From contig NZ_POQU01000025.1 in the NCBI RefSeq assembly GCF_002938425.1, positions 1-40,552 of the forward strand: DNA of 40,552 nucleotides. Direction: 5' to 3'. The stretch's first letter is position 1. Every line of letters starts with the position of its first letter. Positions 32,398-39,384 of the stretch are shown here, one piece after another. This DNA comes from Blastococcus atacamensis. GTDB lineage: Bacteria; Actinomycetota; Actinomycetes; Mycobacteriales; Geodermatophilaceae. Made by a program: the position numbers and the translations under genes. The notes under the pieces were generated by a model, which saw only the letters and a list, made by a program, of their open reading frames with translations, searched no databases and was not told the DNA's origin.

Positions 32398-33984
32398 TCA
32401 GCTTGTAGGGCCTGTTGAGGGGGCCTTCTCCGTGGCAGACACTCTGGCTTGCGCCAAGCGTGCGTGTTCGGATTCCACCCAGGCGTCAAACTCATGGAGG
32501 TCGTGATTGATTGCGAGGTGGTCCGCTTCGCCTCTCATGGCGGCCATGAACGCCTCTGGGTCTTTAGCGATGTCCGGGTGGAAGGCGTTCCCTGTTGGTT
32601 GAATGAACGTCAACCGAGACGGATCAAAGGTTCGGCCAACCCGCCCCTTCGTTAGTCGAACGCCGGTGAATCGGTTGAGCAATGCCGAGCGAGGGTCGGT
32701 AGCCCACTGTTCGGCGGCTGTGACGGTGGCAGCCTCCTCGACGTACTTGACTTCTGGGGTCTTTGCTCGGACCTCCCTCAACGCCTTCAAGCGTTCGACC
32801 AGCTTGTCCACGTCCGCGTCAGCATCATTCATCCGGGAGGTCGTCTCCCGAATCTGGTGGTTAATCTCCCGCATGTCTCGGTCGTCGGTGATGTAAGCGG
32901 CGCGAGTCATTCGGAGGTGCCCGAATCGCTCCAAGAACTTGCGTTCGACTATGGCTTCTAGGTTCGTTACCTGCTGGTTGCACCCGCCGCGACCCTGACA
33001 TTGAAAGACGCGCACCAGCTTGCCGTGAACGTTCCTGGCATTCCGATGCATCTTGCGATTGCAGTGGCCGCACCAGACCAGCCCTGCCAAGTAGGAATAC
33101 GTAGCCGCCTTCTTCGGCTCCTGCACTTCCAGCCGGGTCGTCAGTGCCCGGTGCTCCTCAGGACTCATTATCGCCAAGTCGTCCCTGATAACGGGCATGC
33201 CCGTATCGTCGCGCAGCACCTCCTTCCCGCGGGTCTTTCCACTATTGCCGGGGTTGTATGTGGTCATCCCCGCCAAAATGGGATTCTGGAGCATTCGCTT
33301 GGTCACTGTGACGGTCCAGCTTGGTGCCGAGTTGGTCCGGCCAGTTCGTGGGGCGACTTCGTCCAGGTATGCGCCGATGCTGTTGATTGATTCGCCCCGC
33401 ATGGCGCGGGCGGCTGCCTCGACGACAAAGCCGATGGTGGCGTCATCCTTCGCGAGTACCTTGCCCGGTCCCTCAGAATTGGGCGCGTTGCAGTAGCCGA
33501 ACGGTGCTGCTCCACCGGGCACCCGTCCTGCCTTGACCAGCGCCCGCCGAGCGGCCTTGACCCGCGCTCGGATGGCCTCAGCTTCCATCTCCGCGAAGAC
33601 GGCAAGCATGGTTGCGAACGCCCGTCCGGTAGCCGTGCTCATGTCGATGGGGTCGCTGACCGACGCGACCGCCGCACCTCTGGCTTGCAGAGCTTCGTCC
33701 GCGTGCAGAAAGTCGATGACCTTGCGCGAGAGTCGGTCGACCTTCCAGACCAACGCAACGTCGAAGGACCCGTGCGGGCGACTGAGGAGGGCCTGCCAGC
33801 CCTTGCGGTGCTCTGGAGCGTTGGCGCTGGCCGAGACGCCGTCGTCAACGTGTTCCCCGACGACCTCCCAGCCCTGCGCCCGGCAGTAGTCGCGTCCGGC
33901 CTCTAGCTGGCGCTCGATGCTGACCGACTCGTCCGAGGAGATGGACAGCCGGGCGTAGAGCACGGCCCGCTTGGTGTCAGCCAT
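32398..33984 (-). CDS. Large serine integrase
   Basis: A 528-aa recombinase. The catalytic domain (about 5-145) has VLYARLSISSDES with nucleophile Ser14, VWKVDRLSRK and FAEMEAEAIRARV. A recombinase domain (about 155-290) has GRVPGGAAPFGY and NPILAGMTTYNPG. The zinc beta-ribbon has Cys305/Cys308 (WCGHC) and Cys329/Cys335 (FQCQGRGGC). A coiled-coil region (about 365-405) is the type that controls excision versus integration. The length is normal for the family. Its position 34 bp from attR, facing inward, identifies it as the enzyme that inserted the element into tadC. The ATG at 33984 appears leaderless. Confidence 0.92.
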   Translation of the reverse strand: MADTKRAVLYARLSISSDESVSIERQLEAGRDYCRAQGWEVVGEHVDDGVSASANAPEHRKGWQALLSRPHGSFDVALVWKVDRLSRKVIDFLHADEALQARGAAVASVSDPIDMSTATGRAFATMLAVFAEMEAEAIRARVKAARRALVKAGRVPGGAAPFGYCNAPNSEGPGKVLAKDDATIGFVVEAAARAMRGESINSIGAYLDEVAPRTGRTNSAPSWTVTVTKRMLQNPILAGMTTYNPGNSGKTRGKEVLRDDTGMPVIRDDLAIMSPEEHRALTTRLEVQEPKKAATYSYLAGLVWCGHCNRKMHRNARNVHGKLVRVFQCQGRGGCNQQVTNLEAIVERKFLERFGHLRMTRAAYITDDRDMREINHQIRETTSRMNDADADVDKLVERLKALREVRAKTPEVKYVEEAATVTAAEQWATDPRSALLNRFTGVRLTKGRVGRTFDPSRLTFIQPTGNAFHPDIAKDPEAFMAAMRGEADHLAINHDLHEFDAWVESEHARLAQARVSATEKAPSTGPTS

Positions 33985-33990
33985 GTCTGA

Positions 33991-33996
33991 AGGTTA
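33991..33996 (-). promoter_or_regulatory. Candidate leaderless -10 of the integrase
   Basis: On the minus strand TAACCT lies 6 nt before ATG 33984. A -35 at 17-bp spacing would be 34014-34019, which abuts the att core, so integration and excision would change the sequence just upstream of the promoter. Confidence 0.4.
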
Positions 33997-34017
33997 CGGG
34001 TATGGACCGGCAGCGTC

Positions 34018-34027
34018 CTGCCGGTCA
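34018..34027 (+). other. attR core of the integrative element
   Basis: CTGCCGGTCA matches the attL core with one mismatch and continues into the missing end of tadC to the right. It is the right boundary of the foreign DNA. Confidence 0.8.
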
Positions 34028-34083
34028 CCGTTCTCTTCGCCCTGTTCCCGGGGCTGATCAGCATCGTCTCGCTGGCGCAATGA
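34018..34083 (+). pseudogene. tadC: Detached 3' end of tadC
   Basis: Encodes LPVTVLFALFPGLISIVSLAQ and a TGA stop in the frame that would continue tadC after codon 292. It completes the last membrane helix of TadC. It has no start of its own. Confidence 0.9.
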
Positions 34084-34112
34084 GCCCGCGGACCTGGAGG
34101 AAGGACGAATCC

Positions 34113-34307
34113 ATGCGTCTCGTTCCGCGCATCACCGCCCTGCTGGACCGGATCCGCGGGGAGGACCCCGAGCGCGGGGACGTGCCCGGCTGGGTCATGG
34201 TCACCGTGATGACCGCGGCCCTGGTGCTCGCCATCCTCGGCGTGTTCCAGGACGCGATCGTGGACGCGGTGCAGAACGCGCTCACCTCCGTCACCACGCG
34301 TGGCTGA
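34113..34307 (+). CDS. Flp-like small membrane protein of the Tad locus
   Basis: A 64-aa protein with a charged N-terminus (MRLVPRITALLDRIRGEDPERGD) and one membrane helix (about 25-46, WVMVTVMTAALVLAILGVF), then a short tail. Size, location after tadC and single helix fit the Flp/TadE-like small pilin subunit. The ATG at 34113 is fixed by GGAGGAAGG at 34097-34105. Its end overlaps the next gene by 8 bp. With the element inserted just upstream, its transcription may now depend on a different promoter. Confidence 0.75.
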   Translation: MRLVPRITALLDRIRGEDPERGDVPGWVMVTVMTAALVLAILGVFQDAIVDAVQNALTSVTTRG

Positions 34308-34713
34308 CGAGCCGGTACCGGCTCTGGACGACGGCGAGCGGGGGAGTGCCGTCGTCGACTTCGTGATGGTCTCGATGCTGATCGTCGGGCTGCTGATGGC
34401 GGTGCTGCAGGTGGCGGTCTACGTGCACGTCCGCAACGTCGTGACCGCCAGCGCCCAGGACGGCGCCCGGTACGCGGCGAACGCCGACGTCGACTCGGGC
34501 ATCGGCGCCGACCGCACCCTGCAGGTGGTGGCCCGGGCGACCTCGGTGCAGACGGCGGAGGGCCTGGCCTGCAGCTCGCAGGAGGAGCCGGATCCCAGCG
34601 GCGCGACGGTCGTCGTCGTGCGCTGCTCCGGTTCGGTGCCCTCGCTGCTCGCGGCGCTGGGGAACCTGCTGCCGCTGGAGGTCACCGGCCGGGCGCTCAA
34701 GGAGGGCTCGTGA
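34300..34713 (+). CDS. TadE-family pseudopilin-like protein
   Basis: A 137-aa protein with the TadE start motif: a short acidic lead, then ERGSAVVDFVMVSMLIVGLLMAVLQVAVYVHVRN, where the RGsa.v(D/E)F pattern and following helix are diagnostic. The exported remainder has two cysteines (ACSS and VRCSG) that could form a disulfide. TadE-like minor pilins join Flp pili. The GTG start overlaps the upstream gene; its end overlaps the next start by 4 bp. Confidence 0.82.
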   Translation: MADEPVPALDDGERGSAVVDFVMVSMLIVGLLMAVLQVAVYVHVRNVVTASAQDGARYAANADVDSGIGADRTLQVVARATSVQTAEGLACSSQEEPDPSGATVVVVRCSGSVPSLLAALGNLLPLEVTGRALKEGS

Positions 34714-35177
34714 CCTGGCTGCGCGCCCGGCTCGGGATGGTCGCCGAGGAGCGCGGGTCGGCGCTGGTGGAGTTCGTGTTCATCGCACTGGTGGTGTTCG
34801 TGCCGCTGGTCTACATCATCGCCGGGTTCTCGGCGGTGCAGCGCGGGGTGTTCGCCTCGCAGGCCGCGGCGCGGGAGGCCGGCCGGGCGATGGGCACCGC
34901 GCCGGATCCGGTCACCGGTCAGGAGCGGGCCCTGCGGGCGGCGCAGCTGGCCGTGGAGGACCAGTCGGTGGAGGTCACCGACATGCGGCTGGAGTACGCG
35001 CCGGCCGGTTCCGGCTGCGAGGCGGCGGGCAGCTACACCCCGACGCTGGCGCCGGGGGAGGAGTTCTCGGTCTGCGTGACGGTGACGGTGCGGATCCCGC
35101 TGCTGCCGGAGTTCATCGAGTCCAACACCGCGACCGGCCAGTTCGTCGTCGAGCGCGACCGCTACGTCGACGGCTGA
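34710..35177 (+). CDS. Second TadE-family protein
   Basis: A 155-aa protein with EERGSALVEFVFIALVVFVPLVYIIAGF, the TadE signature with the Glu needed for pseudopilin-type processing or assembly, and an exported domain with two cysteines (SGCEAAG, FSVCVTV). It is coupled to the preceding tadE (GTGA overlap). A tadG-like gene is not seen after it. The last 50 bp of the gene (35124-35173) are repeated at 37075-37125, beyond the metal-resistance operon. Confidence 0.82.
   Translation: MTWLRARLGMVAEERGSALVEFVFIALVVFVPLVYIIAGFSAVQRGVFASQAAAREAGRAMGTAPDPVTGQERALRAAQLAVEDQSVEVTDMRLEYAPAGSGCEAAGSYTPTLAPGEEFSVCVTVTVRIPLLPEFIESNTATGQFVVERDRYVDG
35124..35173 (+). repeat. Direct repeat copy 1 (3' end of second tadE gene)
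   Basis: Starts CAACACCGCGACCGG and runs to just before the tadE stop. It matches 37075-37125 at 47 of 51 aligned positions with one single-base gap. The pair brackets the metal-resistance operon. Confidence 0.85.
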
Positions 35178-35232
35178 GCACGTCGCGGCCGCTCCGTTGG
35201 GCGCCGGTTGGACCGGTGGGTCACTCCCGTCG

Positions 35233-35865
35233 TCACCTCGACGCGACCGGGGTCCCCGCCGGCGACTGGTGGCGGTCGAGCCCGATGCCGGGCAGGAAGC
35301 GGCCGGTCCGAGCCGCATAGGCCGCGTACGCCTGACCGTGCACGAGTCGGAGGTAAGGCTCCTCGACGGCGCGGACCTGCAACTCCACCGCGACGATCAA
35401 CGCGAGCAGCGCCGCGACGCTGAGCCAGGTCGGCACCAGCAGCAGCATGCCGACCTGGGCGACCGCCATCGCGGTGAAGATCGGGTTGCGGACGTAGCCG
35501 AACACCCCGGTGGTGACCAGGTCGGTCCGCTCCGCGTCGTCGACGCCGATCCGCCACGACGCACCCATCCCTGCCTGTCCGGCCAGCGTGGCCGCGAAGC
35601 CGACGAGCGCCAGCAACAGGCCGACGGCGGCGAGCACCGGGTGCGGGTCGGCGGCCACGGTGCCGGTCACGGCCAGCAGCGGACCGGCCAGGCCGAGCAC
35701 GATCGCGGCGACGAACAGCACCCCTCCCCACCAGCCCGCGTCGGCCGGGGTGCCGGAGATGCCGCGGAAGCCGGTGGTGCCGGTGCGGCGGTGCTGCACC
35801 CACGACCGGACGCCGAACAGCACGACGAGCGCGACGACGTACAGAACGAGCGCGACCGTGCTCAT
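35233..35865 (-). CDS. Isoprenylcysteine carboxyl methyltransferase-family (ICMT-like) membrane protein
   Basis: A 210-aa protein with about five helices and the ICMT/phospholipid methyltransferase-like C-terminus: GVFGYVRNPIFTAMAVAQVGMLL, where the RNP(I/M) motif binds S-adenosylmethionine, followed by AVEEPYLRLVHGQAYAAYAARTGRFLPG, also family-typical. The substrate in bacteria is unknown; homologues often sit in heavy-metal efflux operons as here. The ATG at 35865 overlaps the stop of the upstream CDF gene (ATGA). It is the last gene of the arsR-type operon. Confidence 0.87.
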   Translation of the reverse strand: MSTVALVLYVVALVVLFGVRSWVQHRRTGTTGFRGISGTPADAGWWGGVLFVAAIVLGLAGPLLAVTGTVAADPHPVLAAVGLLLALVGFAATLAGQAGMGASWRIGVDDAERTDLVTTGVFGYVRNPIFTAMAVAQVGMLLLVPTWLSVAALLALIVAVELQVRAVEEPYLRLVHGQAYAAYAARTGRFLPGIGLDRHQSPAGTPVASR

Positions 35866-36620
35866 CGGGTCTGCTCCCTGGCGGTGAGCCGGAGGATCTG
35901 CGGCTCGGCGCTGGTGGTGGGCGTGCAGCAGGCGCCGGCGCAATCATCAGCGCAACCACAGCTGCCGTCGGTGTCTTCGGCAGGGTGGCCGGGGGCGCAG
36001 CAGCCCTCGCCCTTCCACGCCTGGACGCCCTCGCGGACCGCGACGGCGGCGATGACCAGTCCGGCGATCGGATCGGCCCACCCCCAACCGAGCGTTGCGT
36101 TGAGCAGCAGTCCGACCAGCAGCACGGCGGACAGGTAGGTGCACAGCAGCGTCTGGGTGGAGTCGGCGACGACCGCGGAGGAGCCGAGCGCGCGGCCGGT
36201 GCGGCGCTGCGCCCAGGACAGGAACGGCATGACGATCAACGAGGCGATCGCCAGGCCGATGCCGACCGGAGACGCCTCCGGGTCCTCGCCGAGGAACAGT
36301 GCGCGGACCGACTCGACGGTCACGTAGGCGGCCAGGGCGAAGAACGAGAACGCCATCAGCCGCAGCGCCTGCCGCTCGCGGGACTCCGGCAGCCGGGAAC
36401 GGAACTGCCACAGGACGATCAGCCCGCTGGACACCTCGACGACCGAGTCCAGGCCGAAGCCGATGAGCGCCACCGATCCGGCCGCGATGCCCGCCGTGAC
36501 CGCGATGACCGCCTCGACGACGTTGTAGGTGACCGATGCCCCGGCGAGCAGCTGCGCCCGGCGGCCCAGCCGCGTCCGCTCGGCGGCGGTCAGCGCTGGG
36601 TGCGAGTGCGGAGCGGTCAC
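35862..36620 (-). CDS. Cation diffusion facilitator-like metal efflux protein with Cys-rich C-terminus
   Basis: A 252-aa membrane protein with about five to six helices. The N-terminal part has YNVVEAVIAVTAGIAAGSVALIGFGLDSVVEVSSG, a CDF helix pair with the metal-site Asp in GFGLDS, and the fifth-helix region has VVADSTQTLLCTYLSAVLL with a second Asp. The usual cytoplasmic CDF domain is missing; instead the C-terminus carries clustered cysteines (GCCAPG, GSCGCADDCAGACC) that suggest soft-metal binding. The GTG at 36620 overlaps the stop of the regulator (GTGA). Export of Cd, Pb or Zn is inferred from the CmtR-like regulator. Confidence 0.87.
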   Translation of the reverse strand: MTAPHSHPALTAAERTRLGRRAQLLAGASVTYNVVEAVIAVTAGIAAGSVALIGFGLDSVVEVSSGLIVLWQFRSRLPESRERQALRLMAFSFFALAAYVTVESVRALFLGEDPEASPVGIGLAIASLIVMPFLSWAQRRTGRALGSSAVVADSTQTLLCTYLSAVLLVGLLLNATLGWGWADPIAGLVIAAVAVREGVQAWKGEGCCAPGHPAEDTDGSCGCADDCAGACCTPTTSAEPQILRLTAREQTR

Positions 36621-36997
36621 CGGGACGCTCCCTCGCCGTAGGTCGGGCACAGCGCGACGGCGTCGCCGGTGGCCGCCAGCAGGCGCTCGGCCGCGGACAG
36701 CACGTCCAGCAGGGGCGCGGTGTGGTTCAGCGACCACATCGACGCCCGGCCCTGCGGCCGGGAGCTGACCAGGCCGCAGTCACGGAGGCAGGCCAGGTGC
36801 GCCGACACGGTGGACTGCGCCAGCCCGAGGTGCGCGGTCAGGTCGACGACCTTGTGCTCGCCCAGCGCCAGATGGCGCAGGATCGCCAGCCGGGCGGGGT
36901 CACCGAGACTGCGGAACATGCAGGCGGCGGCGGACAGCGCGGTCGCTTCGTCGACCGACGGCTCCGGCGCAACGCTCAGGTCCGCTTTCATCGCCAT
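36617..36997 (-). CDS. ArsR/SmtB-family metal-sensing repressor, CmtR-like
   Basis: A 126-aa winged-helix protein: AACMFRSLGDPARLAILRHLALGEHKVVDLTAHLGLAQSTVSAHLACLRDCGLV, then a beta wing (GRASMWSLN). In CmtR, Cys57 and Cys61 of the recognition helix (HLSCLRGCGL) bind Cd/Pb together with a C-terminal Cys102; the same HLACLRDCGL spacing and a C-terminal Cys (VALCPTYG) are present here. It should repress its own operon until Cd(II) or Pb(II) binds. The ATG at 36997 lies 6 nt after a TATCAT -10 (leaderless) and within an inverted repeat likely to be its operator. Confidence 0.9.
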   Translation of the reverse strand: MAMKADLSVAPEPSVDEATALSAAACMFRSLGDPARLAILRHLALGEHKVVDLTAHLGLAQSTVSAHLACLRDCGLVSSRPQGRASMWSLNHTAPLLDVLSAAERLLAATGDAVALCPTYGEGASR

Positions 36998-37009
36998 ACG
37001 CCGATGATA
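36988..37009 (-). promoter_or_regulatory. Operator and leaderless promoter of the cmtR-like operon
   Basis: Inverted repeat TCATCG-N8-CGATGA (36988-36993/37002-37007) overlaps the minus-strand -10 TATCAT (37004-37009) and the start codon. A repressor bound here would block both polymerase and ribosome, fitting autoregulation by the ArsR-type protein. Confidence 0.6.
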
Positions 37010-37074
37010 GCCGGGGAGGCCGACAGCGCCGCAAGACCTCGTCCACCGGGCGGGCGCCACGGACATACGTCCCG

Positions 37075-37125
37075 CAACACCGCGACCGGGCCGGTTCGTC
37101 GTCGAGCGCGACCGCTCCGCCGACG
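37075..37125 (+). repeat. Direct repeat copy 2 (orphan fragment of tadE 3' end)
   Basis: A noncoding copy of 35124-35173 in the same orientation, located upstream of the cmtR-like promoter and just before the nitroreductase terminator. It marks the far edge of the inserted metal-resistance operon. Confidence 0.85.
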
Positions 37126-37140
37126 ACCCTGAGCAGGGTC
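37125..37140. terminator. Hairpin downstream of nitroreductase
   Basis: GACCCT (37125-37130) pairs with AGGGTC (37135-37140) across a GAGC loop, 5 bp from the end of the minus-strand nitroreductase gene. Before the metal operon arrived it would have separated convergent tadE and nitroreductase. Confidence 0.55.
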
Positions 37141-37145
37141 GCCGG

Positions 37146-37763
37146 CTATTCCGCCGGCAGGGTCATCAGCAGGGCGTCGAGCGGCATCCGCTGCCGCGGG
37201 GTCGACTCCCGGGCGGCCAGCACCTCCGGGAGTTCGGCCTCGGCGTCGCGGCGGCCCAGCGTCAGGACGACGAGCGGCACAACCTCCGTCGGCAGGTCGA
37301 GCAGCGCGGCGACCCGGTCGCGGTCGAACCCGCCGAGCTGGTGGACCGCCAGTCCCTCGTGCTCGGCCTGCACGGTGAGGTGCGCGACCGCCTGGCCGGT
37401 GTCGTAGACCGCCCACGGCCGCGGTGCGCCGTCCGGGCCGGCGGTCTCGGCCGCGACCACGACGAACGCCGACGCCGCGTGCGCCCACAGCTGGTTGCCC
37501 GGGGCGAGCGCGTCCCGCACGGCGGCGAAGCCGGGGGTTCCGCGGCGGGCGACGGCGAACCGCCACGGCTGGGTGTTGTTCGCGCTCGGCGCCCACCGGG
37601 CCGCCTCGAGCAGCGCCGTCAGCTGGGCGTCGGTCAGCTCGTGCGCGGCGTCCAGCCCACGGGGGCTCCATCGGCCGGCCAGCAGCGGGTGGAGGGGCAC
37701 GGCGGTCACGGCGGTCTTGCTGACGGTCATGCCACCGGCAGCGTGGCGGAGCGGTGTGCGCAT
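37146..37763 (-). CDS. Nitroreductase-family flavoprotein
   Basis: A 205-aa FMN-dependent protein: LLAGRWSPRGLD, LLEAARWAPSANNTQPWRFAVARR (the FMN-binding S..N.QPW motif), VYDTGQAVAHLTVQAEHEGLAVHQLGGFD, and a C-terminal VLTLGRRDAEAELP. Substrates may be nitroaromatics, quinones or flavins. The ATG at 37763 has GAGGGAG 8 nt upstream; an ATG at 37730 begins the conserved part (MTVSKTAV) but its G-rich upstream lies too close, so 37763 is preferred with some doubt. Confidence 0.87.
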   Translation of the reverse strand: MRTPLRHAAGGMTVSKTAVTAVPLHPLLAGRWSPRGLDAAHELTDAQLTALLEAARWAPSANNTQPWRFAVARRGTPGFAAVRDALAPGNQLWAHAASAFVVVAAETAGPDGAPRPWAVYDTGQAVAHLTVQAEHEGLAVHQLGGFDRDRVAALLDLPTEVVPLVVLTLGRRDAEAELPEVLAARESTPRQRMPLDALLMTLPAE

Positions 37764-37794
37764 TCCGTGCGCTCCCTCACGCGGGGAGGCCGGC

Positions 37795-39194
37795 TCACCC
37801 CCACCACGCGAACTCGGCGTCGAGGATCTGCTGGGAGGAGTCGGCCAGCAGATCGCGGATGCCCGGCACCTGCCGCTGCAGCCGCGCCTCGACCTCCTCC
37901 GGTTACTCCTCCCAGCTCCAGTCGTCGATGTCCACGGTCACCAGCACGCCGCCGCGCGTCGTCGCCGCGGCCGCGCCGGTGCTGTCGGCGTCCCACCTGC
38001 CCTCGGTGCCGTCGGCCAGCTGGAGCGGTTCGCCCTGCTGCTCGTCCAGCCAGAGGCGCGCGGCCCGCTCGGCGTCCGCCGCGCTGGGATAGCGCGTGAC
38101 GGTGGCCCAGACGTCCAGCAGGCCGAGGTCGAAGTCCCGGTTCTCGTTCAGCCGCCGCGACTCCAGCGGCGCGGCGACGGCGGGGTCGTCGGCGTAGTAG
38201 TACGGGTGCCGGCCTTCGCCGTCGCGGATCCAGAACGACGAGAGCTCGTACTCCTCCGCGCCCGCGATCGTCAGCGTGGCGCGGGTGCCCGCGGCGGTCG
38301 CCTCGTCCACCACCACCCACGTCGAGCCGCGACGGCCAGCAGTGCGGCCACGGCGGCGTACGCGACGGCGAGCGAGCTGCGGGTGCGTCCGGCCTTCAGC
38401 CACCGCCGTCTCTCGCGGAACCGGTGCAGCTGCGAGCGCGCCAGGAGGATCGTTCCGACGGCCGCGGCGAGCACGAGCAGCCAGACGAGGACCGACGTCG
38501 CCCAGCCGGACGCGCCGATCTTCCAGGCGCGGTGGTCGGTCGGCGGGTAGACGCCGTAGCGGTCGCCGTCGGAGGGGTCGCCCTAGGCGATGGCCTCGCC
38601 GTAGGGGGTGTCGAGGTAGTAGTTGGTGCCGCCGCCGCGCCCGGAGCTCTCCTCGGTGCGCGTGACGTGGGTGTCCTCGCCGACGGTGAGCACGAGCCCG
38701 TCGCCGCTCAGGGCCCGCACGCCCTGGTAGGCGTCCGCACCCATGCCCGGCGTGAAGACGGCGAGAGTCGCGAGCACCGCCAGCGCCGCCACGGAGACCG
38801 GCGTGGGCCCGCCGCCCCGGTTGCGGCGCAGCATCGGTGCCGTCTCCGCCGCCTCGCGGCCACCGGGCAGGAACCGCACCGCCCACGCCGCGACGAACAG
38901 GACGGCCGCGGGCAGGCCGAGCACGATCGGGATCAGCGGACCCCACTTTTCCTGGATGCGGACATCGACGCTGTCCGACGGGTCGTTCTGGCCGGCGGCC
39001 AGGAGCAGCGCGAGCACCGCCGGGAAGAGGAGCAGGACCAGCAGGAACGCGGCTCGCTGCAGTCGAGCGCGCGTCCGGGCCAGGCCGCTGTGCCGGGAAT
39101 CGGGCACCCGCTCGCGCGACACCGGGACGACCGGCAGGTGCTCGGCCCGCGGGCTCCGGCGCCGCCACCGCTGCCGGCTCTTCGCGCGGTTCAC
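37795..39194 (-). pseudogene. Degenerate membrane-protein gene with two nonsense codons and one frameshift
   Basis: From GTG 39194 (GAGGAGG 4 nt upstream) the frame encodes helices (AAFLLVLLLFPAVLALLLAAG, PLIPIVLGLPAAVLFVAAWAV, VSVAALAVLATLAVF) and an exported segment, then meets TAG at 38583-38585. The same frame resumes as GDPSDGDRYGVYPPTD and another helix (LVWLLVLAAAVGTILLA). Near 38325 the reading shifts by one base, as if one G were lost, into STWVVVDEATAAGTRATLTIAG... That frame ends at TAA 37903-37905 and again continues coherently (EEVEARLQRQVPGIRDLL...AEFAWWG) to TGA at 37795-37797. The ancestral protein was about 465 aa. Family not recognised. Sequencing error could explain one lesion but hardly all three. 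Confidence 0.7.
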
Positions 39195-39372
39195 CGGACC
39201 TCCTCGTCGCGCTGCCCGCGGGGTCGCGGTCCAGGTCCGGACGGGACCGTATCCCGTCCGGCCGGTCGGTCTGATCGCCCGGTTCGGGGGTGTCGCGCAC
39301 GCAGCGTCACGCGGCGAAGGGCCGGTTCGCCTGGTCGGGTGAGCTGATTGTCCGTGGCGGTCACCCGGCCCC

Positions 39373-39378
39373 TACCGT
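39373..39378 (+). promoter_or_regulatory. Candidate leaderless -10 of the lipoprotein gene
   Basis: TACCGT lies 6 nt before GTG 39385 with no ribosome-binding site, the same architecture as at azlC, the phzF-like gene and the type VII ATPase gene. Confidence 0.5.
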
Positions 39379-39384
39379 GACGGC

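Larger units (their letters stand above)
26940..34027. mobile_element. ~7.08-kb serine-integrase integrative element carrying Hachiman defence, inserted in tadC
   Basis: Joining the sequence left of 26940 to that right of 34018 restores an uninterrupted tadC. Inside, GC drops well below the host and codon use changes. Content from left to right: broken zinc-ribbon gene, 8-bp repeat array, structured RNA region, small serine recombinase (+), hamB and hamA (-), and a large serine integrase (-) whose start is 34 bp from the right core. No replication, conjugation or capsid genes are present, so it is a compact defence-carrying integrative element, perhaps mobilised by a helper (inference). The reconstructed attP has perfect 6-bp arms, GTCCTG (34015-34020) and CAGGAC (26948-26953). 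Confidence 0.9.

Noticed and set aside
32163-32495. Extended 400-codon hamA beginning at 32495
   Set aside because: The extra 111 codons are low-complexity, overlap the integrase 3' end and lack a ribosome-binding site, while GTG 32162 has a good one.
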